Notes under the pieces: generated by a model | The model's database searches: none | What the model saw: only the letters and a program-made list of their open reading frames with translations | What the model was told of the DNA's origin: nothing | NCBI RefSeq assembly: GCF_000003605.2 | Contig: NW_003142307.1 | Location: 412,374 to 436,274, forward strand | From: Saccoglossus kowalevskii | Taxonomy: Eukaryota > Hemichordata > Enteropneusta > Harrimaniidae | Reading direction: 5' to 3' | Length of the DNA: 23,901 bases | Made by a program: the position numbers and the translations under genes | In this document: positions 1 to 10,525 of the stretch, in pieces | How the letters are laid out: every line of letters begins with the position of its first letter | Position numbering within the stretch: position 1 is the first letter of the stretch

Positions 1-487
1 ATAGTATCAATGCAATGGGACTTGCTGTTTTCAACAAGAATTCAAAAATATCATTTTTGACCATAAATGATTGTGGTTTTTAACAAGAAGAAAATATCAC
101 TTTTTACCAAAAATGACAAAAATATTCATCAAAATTAGAGAATTGAAGGTATCATCATGAAATGAACAAATTTGGAAGTGGTCCATATGTAGTATCTATA
201 TATGTAATATCAAAGCAATTGGACTTGCGGTTTTTAACAAGAAGTCGAAAATATCACTTTTTACCAAAAATGACAAAAATATTCACCAAAATTAGAGAAT
301 TGAAGATATGATCCTGAAATGAACAAATCTGAAAGAGGTCTACCCAAGATACATATACACCAAGTATCAAAGCATTCAGGCTTGTAGTTTTCAAGAAGAA
401 GTCGAAAAATTAAAACATTGACACGGACGACGGACAATCACTCGTATGATAAGCTCAGCTCGACAAAGTCGACAGCGAAGCTAAAAA
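1..487 (+). repeat. Tandem repeat, unit about 157 bp, with hairpin-bearing terminus
   Basis: Units beginning ATCAA(A/T)GCA start at about 6, 209 and 366. The second is 157 bp; the first is about 203 bp because it repeats an internal block (TTTTTAACAAGAAG...AAAATATCA) once more; the third is cut short. Conserved strings include TTTTTACCAAAAATGACAAA and ATTAGAGAATTGAAG. The array ends (about 406-487) in a different module with GACGACGGACAATCA and the pairing bases CTCGAC/GTCGA, then GAAGCTAAAAAT. This module looks like the structured end of a dispersed invertebrate repeat. The window edge cuts the left side. Confidence 0.85.
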
Positions 488-742
488 TACAGGAAATAGA
501 CTTGCTGAATGTCTACTAACAGTATATAATAATGACTGAGAGACTATTTCATTTTGTTTACGACAAATTAGATAAATTAGTCAATTTTCATGAGCCATGA
601 AAAATTGTGAAATCAAGAAGCAGAGAAAATAGTTGCAGTCGCTTTTGTGAAATTGGTTCTCACGACATAATCAAACTATCCCCCCCCCCATGAATATTTT
701 ATATATGTTAGAAAACAAACAAGCAAAGGCATTAAGCTCAAG
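488..742. other. Unannotated AT-rich intron sequence with poly-C run
   Basis: No gene or repeat recognised; contains a nine-base C run at 680-688. Confidence 0.6.
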
Positions 743-870
743 ATTGGTGCTGTCAGCAAAGTGACATCTACGCTTCTGTTAGTGCTTAAACTGACAACAC
801 TTCTCAAAGTGTGCAGATAAATACAGGAAGTTAGACTGGGATCTAATTTTGAAAAAAAATTCTTTGTGGC
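743..870 (-). repeat. Dispersed repeat, copy A (pair with 2185-2315)
   Basis: Begins ATTGGTGCTGTCAGCAAAGT (plus-strand sense) and shares about 125 bp with copy B, including a small hairpin, ACACTT-CTCAA-AGTGT, and ATAAATAC with a following A-rich stretch. A minus-strand frame is partly alike in both copies (RSV.SL.TNR..VTLLTAP), but this is explained by DNA identity, and neither frame has a proper gene context. Confidence 0.75.
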
Positions 871-2184
871 TTGAAGTTTGCCTTTTTTTAAAGTTTCATG
901 TATGTAATTTAATTTGATTTTCATTTAAGACAAATTTCTGGAAGTCATAAAAAGAGATTATAACTAGCATTTTGTCCCAGCATCAAATTATCAAACCGTA
1001 TTACAATTTGTAGCAATGAAAAATTAACAGAACATGCATCTACTACAGAGAAAATAAATACTGTTTTCTATCTACGTAGAAAAACACAGAATTACTGACC
1101 CATGGTATTCCGTTACTATGGAAACATAGCAAGTTTTTTTTCTACAAAATTGAGCAAATTGCGAGAATTGACAATATATACAGTCCGATTGCTTGGATAA
1201 CAAGATTTTGAATTGAAAACATGATCCGGAAATATTAGGAAGATAGCATCGACAATTGCAATACTTCAGAAAATCTGCGTAGTTAAAAATCAGTCCACTG
1301 AAATTGACATGATTTGTATAGCAGTTTCCACCTGGTCGCTTCCTCTCAAAGAATATTCCTAGACAGCTTTATCATCCTGACAGTTTTCAATACTCGATTC
1401 ACTTGCGGCCATTGTCGTTTTCCCCCTGAGCGACACAACTACTTTGGGTAACCAAGTATTACTTTTCATTTCTATCTCTAAAGAGATAAACTTAATGTTG
1501 AATGGAAAGTGATTGATTTACAGTTGACAAGTCAATTCGGCGACATAGCACGACTCAATGACTGCGCTAATATCCACCTCCTGGTAAATAAATTTTTTTA
1601 CAGAAGAGTGAAGACCCCCAAAAAAATCAGTCACAAACAAGTTCAGGCTTAAATCTACATGTACGGTAAAGTATGTTTAGACAAGGTGGCTAATACTAGA
1701 TTGTTTTGAGCCAAATAGCGATACGTTCGTCACTTAGCAAATGATGGATAGATAACATTATGAGTGATCACAATATTTTTCAGCTTCGTGTTGCAAATAG
1801 TTTATTTATTAGAATGTTACCTATAGGGAAAGACACGTTATTACAGGGTGTGGGTCGGCATGCTGCGTCATGTTCGATATGAGACCTGTAGGGTATACAG
1901 GGCAAGTAAAATGCATCGGTTGTTTTAATGAGATATGAACACACACAGGATGCGAATAATTTTGAGTTTGGAATTACTTTTAGCCATTGGGAACATAAAA
2001 CGACATAATTTGAGAAACCCAAATGAAAAAAATTAATTCGCCATTGTTTAATTTTTTTTCAATGGAGCACGAATATAAGCGCATTAAAATATAAACGATT
2101 ATTGTCTATTCAATATTTCAGGACACACTGATAGAAAGCAGCAATAAAATTTACAAGAATGAAACTGAATGAAGCTACCCAAAC
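871..2184. other. Intron sequence, nothing recognised
   Basis: AT-rich, no coding, RNA or repeat feature seen on either strand. The 80-codon minus-strand frame at 1780-2022 shows no family resemblance and is treated as chance. Confidence 0.6.
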
Positions 2185-2315
2185 ATTGGTGCTGTCAGCA
2201 AAGTGACATTCAATCTTCTGTTTGTGGTTAAACTGATAACACTTCTGGAAGTGTTAAGATAAATACGAAAAGTTGCACTGGCAACAAATTTGAAGATTTC
2301 TTTTGTTTTAACAAC
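2185..2315 (-). repeat. Dispersed repeat, copy B (pair with 743-870)
   Basis: Same family and orientation as copy A, 1.44 kb away. Here the internal hairpin is perfect: AACACTTC-TG-GAAGTGTT. The flanks are unrelated to those of copy A, which points to a mobile unit rather than a segmental duplication. Confidence 0.75.
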
Positions 2316-2624
2316 CAGTTCATCAAAAGAACTTGGTACTGTAAAATCTGTATCAGAAGCCACTACTTCTATTAAAATGATACAATGCTTACGGCTTCTA
2401 TTACAGCATGTACTAGTTTGTGAAATCGGGAAGTTTTGACACTCAATTGTTCAAAAAAGAATGAGATACAGGGCTTCTAATAGAGATGCTGCTTCTATTA
2501 CAGATTTTACGATAACTGATATGCATGGATAGTTTTTATAAAGCCAGAAGAGATTTTAATCACCTTTTCCCAAATACACCCTAAATACCCAATACACCAT
2601 AGATACAAAATATATTAAGTAAAT

Positions 2625-2828
2625 TACTGTAAAATACTTTATTTTCACTTGGAATTAATTTTCGCTGAAGGAATGATTCAGTGAAAACAAATTCCAGCGA
2701 ATATACCTTTTTTTCCTATATTTTATATTTAACTTGTCAAAAATCAGTGAAAATAAATTCCATACAAAACACCAAAAAAGTCTTTTCAGCAAAAATTAAT
2801 TCCAGCTAAAATAAAGTATTCTACAGTA
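2625..2828 (+). mobile_element. MITE family A, copy 1 (TA target, about 45-bp TIRs)
   Basis: Starts TACTGTAAAATACTTTATTT and ends with the near-exact inverse ...AAAGTATTCTACAGTA, with arms about 45 bp long containing GGAATTAATTTTCGCTGAA. TA flanks both CTGTAAAA termini, as for Tc1/mariner-type target sites. It has no coding capacity. Inner arms repeat the AATTCC and CAGTGAAAA modules, so the whole element can fold back. Confidence 0.88.
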
Positions 2829-4025
2829 TAACATTTTTTGTCATGATATATCATAGGATAAATAATATGGAGTCAAGCTTGAGCTACTTGTAAGATTGTG
2901 TCTGATTGGCTACCAAACCCCAACACCTCACAGTCGGACCAATCAGTGAGCAGCTTGTTTGTTGACGGTCTTTTCTCTTACATTTGAAATGGTGAATCTT
3001 TTAACATGTTTTGAAAGAAAATTTAGCCCACGATTTTACAATAGCAATTCTTCAAAACTAGTAACTTGCACAATTGTGCACGTCATCTTTTAACCAATCA
3101 GCAACCCACAGTGCGGTCATCAATATCTATTTACATAAACTTGACAGGGCATTTATGTTAATGCACCACTTCAAATAGAGCACATACCTTTCTTTATTGA
3201 GCTGGTACACGTTTAATCAAGTGAAAAGGGGACATGAATTGTGGTTTGTATGTAGAACACTGAACTCCACAAGGTAATTATAGAATAAAGGTATCTGTGG
3301 GGCCCCAAGGCGGCCCATGGTTGAAAAGATATTCTGACCTGGACAAATGAGAAATTAAGTCTCCATTATAAAGTAAACAAAGTAAATGAACTTTAATACA
3401 TACTACATCGGTGTAGTACGAGGATGATTGGTTTGTGCCTTGTGGAAAAAGCCAACACTAATGTCAAAATTTGGACAATGGTATCTTCCAAAATACAAGA
3501 ATTCAACGGAGCACTTGAAGGGCAGAGGTCATTTGACAATGTCCTGTTCAATATGGGCCAATAACCATGTACACAATGCCTGTAAAAATACACAAGTTTG
3601 CTTACACGAAAATTAAACACTGTCCTTCAAGAAATCTTCATTTTAATCATCATCTACCAAGCCCTTAGTAATTATACAAGACTTTACTGATATTTACATC
3701 AAAACTAAGTGCAGTACGAGTATAATTAGTTCAACAGAAATGAGTAACGAGAGGTTCCTCAAGTACATGTACTTCTAAATCACTGCGTACAGATCAGAAC
3801 ACATTTGAATCACATTCGAACATTTATCAATTACTACGAAAACACATCCTAAAATCACACACAATTCTAAAAGGTCAGAATTCGGCGGAGAATCACTATA
3901 ACAGATAAGAGCATTTTTGTTTTAATGGTTGTCTGTATAATTGAACTCATTAGAAATTCTTGAATCTTAAGTAGAACAAAGATTGAATTGCCTGGGGACA
4001 ATGTTTGGCTGCCCTACATCTTTGC
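2829..4025. other. Intron sequence with three CCAAT-type motifs
   Basis: No gene recognised. ATTGG (2905-2909) and CCAAT (2939-2943, 3094-3098) lie within 200 bp, the last two as CCAATCAG. A perfect 14-bp palindrome AAGTACATGTACTT is at 3761-3774. Two overlapping opposite-strand frames at 3393-3620 are chance. Confidence 0.5.
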
Positions 4026-4235
4026 ACAGTAAAAGGGTTAATTATTCACTGGGTTTTAATTTTGCTTATTTCGCTGACTGGAAAATGTGCTAAATTAAAA
4101 CCCAGTGAATATGTAAAATTTAGCATAGAACACATTATCTAAATGATAAAACCGTGAAGTTAAAATTCAATGAAAATGCCTGAAATACTAAAACAGCGAA
4201 ATTTAAACCCAGTGAAAATTAGTTATTTTACAGTA
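4026..4235 (+). mobile_element. MITE family B, copy 1
   Basis: About 210 bp with arms beginning (C)AGTAAAAGGGTTAATTATTC and ending ...GTTATTTTACAGTA; both arms contain TTCACTGGGTTT(T/A)AATTT. The outer CTGTAAAA bases are shared with family A but the interior differs (CGCTGACTGGAAAATG, ATTTAGCATAGAACACATTA). The left terminal base is mutated and TA is retained on the right. Non-coding. Confidence 0.87.
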
Positions 4236-5153
4236 TGCAATCAAGTCAGACTACCTTTGAAAGACACTTTTTTTTCACCAATCCCAAAATAAGCCTGCTT
4301 ATTATTTTATTCAAAAATAAATTTGATGAAGATTTATAGCTAAAAGAAAATTAAACCCATTTGGCCCAAAATTAACAAAGAATTTACAGAAAAATATATA
4401 AAAATGTCTGAAATGTGGCTTAAAAATATGAGTGGGTGAAATAATGGTGTTAAAAAAGTTATTCATTAACTTGGGGGCAAGCCTTTGTTAATACAAAAGT
4501 TTATACCACACCGATGACTGACATCCAAGTGATTGATAAAAACACGCCTCGGTAATTCGCAACAAAATCCTATTACTACAGCAATCCTCTTTGGTATCAA
4601 TTATTTTAGGATTAATTGAAACAATTCATATTTTAATTCAATACATTTTGTTAGCAGTAGAAGAAATGTTAAACATTACAAATATTATCAATTTTAAAAA
4701 TCAAGACGCAAATTTAGTTAAGTACTACTAGTATCATGTTTTTTTTGTGTGTGTGAATTTACTCATTATAAATCTTATGTTGAATTTCAAACACCTGATT
4801 TTGCATAGTGTTGTATCAACTGTTTGTTGACACAAAATTTGAAGACCAGATATGCTGTTGATAACTGCCATATCAGTCACCGCTCAAAAAACTACAGCCA
4901 CGTAATATTAAAAGAAAGAAGGAAGGAAACCAACATCTAAATTTCCAGTTCGGTTCGAACCTCCTTATTGACGGTGTATTACAGTACTAAAATAATCACA
5001 CAAGAAGTTGTGATTTTAAAACCTGTTGCATAAACATTAAACAGTCTAATATAGAAATTAGACAATAGAAAAACACTTTGCAGTCATACATGTAATTTAA
5101 AGTTGGCAGCCAGCTGTAGTAGCCACCAGTTCTCTCTATAATTTAGTTCCTAT
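4236..5153. other. Intron sequence, nothing recognised
   Basis: AT-rich, with A-rich runs. A GGTTCGAACC at about 4953-4962 looks like a tRNA B box but has no A box or cloverleaf on either strand. Confidence 0.6.
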
Positions 5154-5345
5154 TATATAGTGTGCAATTTCCGTTAGAAAATTGGGACAAAAATATCCAA
5201 ATTTTGTGAGTGAAAACTGAAAATTGACATAAAATTGTGTCTGTTGGCTGCAAAATTAAGGTTCATTTTCCAAAAAATATTTAAGAATATGATAAAAAAA
5301 GTGCGGAAAAATTTAGGTGAGAAAGTCTGGTGGTGAAAAGGTTAA
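5154..5345 (+). repeat. Dispersed repeat, copy C1 (pair with 9163-9376)
   Basis: Shared with C2: a ...GGACAAAAATA... block, TTTTGTGTCTGTTGGCT-like sequence, CAAAATTA(A/G)GGTTCATTT and the end GAAAGTCTGGTGGTGAAAAG followed by GTTAA. Same orientation. No TIRs seen; the class is unknown. Confidence 0.72.
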
Positions 5346-5746
5346 ACAGTAGACATGGTAAAGCCAATGATTTCACTCTCGTTTGTTGGAATTTTATTTT
5401 CATTTTGCTCTTGCAATATTTCTGAACCAATATATTAGAAACTGACGTTTTTAAAGTAGCACTATAAAATAAAATGAACTCTGATTAAAAAAAATCAGAA
5501 CAAAAATCTACAAGTCATAAAGCTAAATGTTATTCATTGCCGTAAATCAAAGTTACTTTTTAAAAAAACCAGCTCGCAGAATGTTTCACTTGAATTGCCT
5601 AGTATGTGGATGAATATTATATTTAACAAAATAATGCAAAACATTAACTTTTTGCACTCACATTTTTTCAGAGATCATGGTACGTTCATGCCTAAAAGCG
5701 CAAATACCGTAATATCAAATTTTAAATACATGTCTGTCGACAAATA

Positions 5747-5911
5747 TTAAAGCGGGAGGGTCGCCGCCTGCGCATGCGCGGGAATCGAGTGCCAAGCGAC
5801 GATAGCAACACACGCAAAAAACGCAAAGGCTCATGGGTAGACACTTGTTTGTAAACAATGACACGCTATGGCCATCTGGCGCATGCGCAGGTGACGACTC
5901 CCCCGCTTTAA
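5747..5911. mobile_element. TTAA-flanked MITE (family T), full-length copy with NRF1-like sites in its arms
   Basis: A 157-bp body lies between TTAA (5747-5750) and TTAA (5908-5911). The arms start AGCGGGAGGGTCGCCGCC and, read inward from the right, AGCGGGGGAGTCGTCACC; both continue into TGCGCATGCGC, with 25 of 29 positions matching. TTAA target duplication is the mark of piggyBac and Kolobok superfamilies. There is no coding capacity. TGCGCATGCGC is the NRF1-type palindrome, present once per arm. GC content is much higher than the flanks. Confidence 0.88.
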
Positions 5912-5912
5912 T

Positions 5913-6519
5913 ACATCACCTGAATATGAATAACTGGCATGATTTCAGAGTATGCCTGAAAAAGTTCATAATATCGTGGGTACATTCATCAAAACATGAA
6001 TCCACTCATGGTATTTTCAGATTGTAATCAGTGCGCGAATCTATACAACTGATCAATAAGGAACGATGACATATAATCTTGATTATAACGAAAAAGGAAA
6101 GTAGGTAGGCAGTAAAGAATTAGAGTGGGTGAGAGGGCAAATAATTTATACGATAATGTACATTAAAACATTGATGGAATTTAAGTCTACAAACAGAATA
6201 ATCAAGGATGATTTTTTTTCTGCCATTGACATTTATCCCCAAAAATATATGTAGGTGTAATTTTTGTAGTGCTGACTGTAAATACACTGTAGCTCATAAG
6301 AGTAATGAGTTTCCTGATATAGAATGTGATGTACATGTAGTGTAATGAACATACCCAAACCAAAAATCTAATTGTATACTGAATCATTAAATACAACTTA
6401 TTTTGTCTATAGAAAGACCTCTGTAATTTACTGGGTATATACGCACTAATAGAACAAGTATGGTATTATAAGTGTAATCATATTTATGAAGCAATATTAC
6501 ATTAACAAATGGAATATAG
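5913..6519. other. Intron sequence, nothing recognised
   Basis: AT-rich spacer between the TTAA element and the LINE tail; no supported feature. Confidence 0.6.
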
Positions 6520-7104
6520 ACAAGGGAAAGGGAAAGTGCCAAATTACGCACATACAGGACATTTAAAAACTCCTAGGAACAAGAAGAATACATGAAAGTG
6601 ATGAACAACCCACATTTCAAAACAATAGCTCAATTTAGATTAAGTTGCCATAAACTTGCCATTGAAAAAGGTCGTTATACTAAGCCAAAAACACCAGTGA
6701 AAGACAGGTTATGCTCCCATTGTAACAAAGTTGAAAATGAGGAACATCATTTAATACATTGTAAATTATACAAAAAACAAAGAGACACAATGTTTCACAC
6801 TATCAACAGGTAAATGCAAATTTCCTGAATTTGTATAAAGAAAAACAATTTAAACATATCTTACAATAAAAAGATAAAGACACTATTATAGCCCCCCATA
6901 TGTGTACTTGAGTAACAGTAAATGAACAAACAAAAGAATACACTCAATCACACTTATTTAACTTTTTATTTACTCAACTTTTGCTTATTTACTTTTTAGT
7001 TAATTCATTATTAACTTTATTACATTTTAAACACCAAATTATAAAATGTAAAATTTTCTACAGGGTTGTAATAAAGTTGTTATCTATCTATCTTATCTAT
7101 ATTA
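6520..7104 (+). mobile_element. Decayed LINE 3' end (CR1/L2-like), C-terminal ORF2 remnant and tail
   Basis: The frame from 6520 reads LRTYRTFK, a stop (TAG, 6574-6576), then from 6592 QFRLSCHKLAIEKGRY, RLCSHCNKVENEEHHLIHC and YKKQRD. This is the region after the reverse transcriptase in CR1/L2-type LINEs, with a CxxC...HxxxHC zinc-knuckle-like motif. The frame ends at 6813; after a -1 shift at about 6819 a further piece reads FLNLYKEKQFKHILQ. The non-coding 3' part ends GTAATAAAGTTGTTATC with a short (TATC)n tail at 7077-7104, as expected for this class. The upstream RT and endonuclease are missing, so it is 5'-truncated and dead. Confidence 0.82.
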
Positions 7105-7110
7105 TCATAT

Positions 7111-7862
7111 TTCATTTGCAGCCTTATTCAGGTACTTTTTTAAGGTACTTGATTATAACTTAACTCAAACATCAGGAATTCTGTTTTTTTTTGGAGATTT
7201 TGCACAGTTGCACCCAATGAATCAATTATAGAGTGACACTTGGGGGGGGGTTATGTTGAATTCTGTAATATATTTTTTTTTTAGTTTGATGCAATGACCT
7301 CTATAATATATACACGTAGGTTTCGTTTCAAGTTTGTTTTCATTCAAAAAGTCACTGCAGTGAGACGTAACAGCTATCAGGAAAATTTGGCTCAATGAAC
7401 TCAAACATGAATTTTACCCATTTTTTTTTTTGATCATGACAGACATCACCGGACACAGAAACCAGATTTTCTTCATTTGTTCCTGAAGCATATACTTTTG
7501 TAGTTTAGTATGGCATACCAGAACTAATCAAAAATGGCTTTGTTTAGAAAACAAGCAACCTCAAGAGTTTCAATAAAGCTAGTGTTTATTCATACGTTGT
7601 TTTGTATAATGAGATAATAGATATTTACCTCGGTGTTGTTGTTATTACAATATTCTTGCCATATGACAACCATGGTAATTTATATGGTTGTTATATGACA
7701 ATTATAGTTGTTAGCAACAGGTTTAACATATCTCAGAGATTACCAATCAATGCTAGTAGTTTTCTAGAAGTCGATAATGCAGTTTGATTGAAAATATTCA
7801 CACGAAAAAAAAAATTTATAACAAATCTGACAGACGGGATGATGTCTTTCAAAACGATGTTT
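7111..7862. other. Intron sequence, nothing recognised
   Basis: Contains homopolymer runs (G8 near 7243, several T runs). No gene or repeat identified. Confidence 0.6.
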
Positions 7863-8115
7863 ATAATATTATTTTTACCAAAAATGCCATAAACATAGGC
7901 TAAAAATACAAAATTAAAGATACATTTACTAAATGAACAATCCGACAGAATCCCACCCAGTATACATGCACCTAAAAATACAGCAACAAAGCAATAGGGC
8001 TAAAAGTTGCTGCAGACACAGACGTAGAACAGATGTCAGCTCTGCCGACAAGCTGTCTTCTGAATGAACAGCTCTGCTCTGTCATATCGTGGAGCTAAGC
8101 ATTGCAGATAACCAA
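7863..8115 (+). repeat. Divergent copy of the left-edge tandem repeat
   Basis: TTTTTACCAAAAATGCCATA, CTAAATGAACAATC, CACCCAGTATACATGCACC and AGCAACAAAGCAATAGGGCT follow the order of the 1-487 repeat, then a region with GACACAGACG and CTCTGCCGACAAGC replaces the GACGG...CTCGAC terminus. Identity is clearly lower than between the tandem units. Same strand as the left-edge copy. Confidence 0.6.
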
Positions 8116-8652
8116 GTCACACAAACTACATACTGTTACCACCAAAAAAAAAGCTTAACGCAATGAAAAAGAAGGGCAACATCGCAGAAAGAAAATCAGG
8201 CTAGAGGACACATGCGGAGAGTTTTTTTGCATTACTATTTGAAACATGTGGATATATACATTCAATCTCTCGCCGGGGCGAGAAAACCACACGCTTTAAA
8301 AACATGGGACACACACAATGTTGTCATGTTAACAGTATGCGTAATCGATACAACACACTCGAAGTTACTGTTGCCATAGAAAAAAATCAAGCTGGCAGTT
8401 TGAATTCTGGTCAATTAATTAATCAATATGCCAGCCATAATAGACGCATGCATTGATCCCCATTAGACAACCTGAAAATAACTATTTTTATTTTCTGAGG
8501 GCATATATTAAATATTCAAATTACTGTGATGTGTAGCAACGCATTGGTCTGTTTTGCTGGGAAATGATACACAATTCTATGGCCTCTTTTTTGGTTACAT
8601 ACAAGTCCAGTTTGGGTTCATAACGAAAAAGAAGTTCACAGTAAGACATCGC
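8116..8652. other. Intron sequence, nothing firm
   Basis: No gene. A 7-bp perfect stem, TCTCGCC-GG-GGCGAGA, is at 8268-8283. Confidence 0.55.
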
Positions 8653-8708
8653 ATTTTATTTTACATGAAAACCACGGTGCACTCATGGAATTCGTGGTTC
8701 AAATAAAA
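8653..8708. repeat. Short inverted repeat (possible MITE arm)
   Basis: TTTTATTTTACATGAAAACCACG pairs, with small gaps, with CGTGGTTCAAATAAAA. A third related string, CATGAAAGCCGTGGAATAAA, occurs about 8860-8879, so the hairpin may be one end of a larger foldback element reaching about 8880. Confidence 0.5.
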
Positions 8709-9162
8709 CGGCACAGAGTCGGCGGCGGCAAATCACCGACTATCGGCTCCATACAGAATCTTAGATTCCATACATAGCAGGAAATACAGACTGATGAAGA
8801 TATTTCCATGGCTACAGTGACCAAGGGTCACAACAAGAACGGTTAACAGTGTACGTGTTCATGAAAGCCGTGGAATAAAACTGTTTCAATTTAAACAGCA
8901 GGGTTTCCATGAAGCAAGCTGGAATGAATTTTCCGCTGAGAAAGGATTTTTAATATACACCAAAGCTCATACTTTTCTGAAGTGATATGTATACAAAGAA
9001 AACTAACACAAAGATTTCACAGCAATTTGCGAAGATTTTAGTTTATTGGTTTTCCAACTGCACAAATATTCTATGTGTAAAACATACGATTGTGATTACT
9101 TGTATGACTCAAAAAAAGCATCCTGTATTTATTGTATTAATATGTACTTGTATAAATTCACA

Positions 9163-9376
9163 AAATAGTCCAGTTTATAGTCTGCACTTTCCTTCAGAAG
9201 ATTTGGACAAAAATAGCAAACTGAAAAATGACTCAAATTTTGTCTGTTGGCTCCAAAATTAGGGTTCATTTCCAGAAAAAAAAAGAAAAAAAAACGCAGA
9301 AAAATTTGGGCAAAAATAGCAAACTGAAAAATGACTCAAATTTTGTCTGCAGAAAGTCTGGTGGTGAAAAGGTTAA
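9163..9376 (+). repeat. Dispersed repeat, copy C2 with a 44-bp internal duplication
   Basis: Same family as 5154-5345. A 44-bp block beginning TTGG(A/G)CAAAAATAGCAAAC occurs twice (9203-9246 and 9306-9349), differing at one base, separated by an A-rich stretch. The duplication is absent from copy C1, so it arose in this copy. Confidence 0.78.
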
Positions 9377-10309
9377 TGAAGAAAAAGTATTGAGATGACC
9401 AACTGTATGCATTTTAAAACAGAAACAGAACCATCATGCATTGGTGTGATGCTGGCACTGATCCGGTAACACTCAAAGTAGTGAATTACATTTGGAAATC
9501 GATTTTTGGGAAAAATCCAACTACATGTATCAGATGAAGAGACTTTCTTAACACAACTTTCACTTACAAAGCCACAAACTGTCAAGAAATGCCAAATAAG
9601 GGAGGTCACCAGATAGACATGCTTGATCCATTGAGCCTGGCCTATGTGGCCTCTATAACCATCTTGGCAACAGAGGTCAAAACATTGACAATATTACAGT
9701 CACACACAACTTTTACTTCAAAGTTAACCAAAACATACTGTAGTTATGATACTAATGAATTCAACCATAAATGTAAATGTTGCAGGCATTGTCCTGTGAA
9801 AATGACCTAGGATCTAAAAATGGCTCTCAAAAACACAGCTGTATTTTAAAAATCTCTTCAAAATATTTTGCTTGAACAGAACAGGATATTGGTGCCTGGT
9901 ACACAAACCATATATCACAATTATTGAATTTAGCTTACACAAACGACATGCAGTCAAGTCAACAAGGAAGTACTTGTGTAAACCATATAAGCAAGACAAT
10001 CAAAGCATTATAACATGTGTTTGTGATAACTGCTCCATTTTCAATTTATCGTGTATAATTTACATAGCCCTATAAAACTTATTACAGCGAGCACTTTAAA
10101 AGCATTTTATTTTTACTGGTATTTCATTTCACATTTTTGATGGTGGATCATATTAACTAGGTTTTTAAATTCTTCTGTAATTTTGCATGCATCTAGTTTA
10201 GGAGGTTTCACATACAGGTAAAAATGGCGAAATCAAAATCTGGACCAGGAGTCATTAATGAGGTTACAGTACAAGAATCAACTTCAATACAAGGACTACT
10301 GGGCTCATA
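9377..10309. other. Intron sequence, nothing recognised
   Basis: Several 60-90 codon frames on both strands overlap one another and show no family signature. Confidence 0.6.
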
Positions 10310-10525
10310 TACTGTAAAATAATTTAATTTACTGGAATTAATTTTCGCTGAAAAGACGTTTTGGGTATTTTGTAAGGAATTTATTTTTACTGATTTCGAC
10401 GAGTTGAATGTAAAATACATGTATAAGAAAAAAGGTATATTCGCTGGATTTTATTTTCACTGAATCAGTGCTTCAGCGAAAATAGCGAAAATTAATTACA
10501 AGCGAAAATAAATTATTTCACAGTA
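10310..10525 (-). mobile_element. MITE family A, copy 2
   Basis: Reads CTGTAAAATAATTTAATTTA at one end and ...ATTATTTCACAG at the other, flanked by TA on both sides (10310-10311, 10524-10525). Carries the same GGAATTAATTTTCGCTGAAA arm and the same interior modules as copy 1, but the interior runs in the opposite order, so the copies are inverted relative to each other, 7.5 kb apart. Confidence 0.87.

Noticed and set aside
1-487. Left-edge tandem repeats as a CRISPR array
   Set aside because: Units are long and fully repetitive with no unique spacers, in an animal genome.
4953-4962. GGTTCGAACC as a tRNA B box
   Set aside because: Self-complementary string with no A box, acceptor stem or cloverleaf on either strand.
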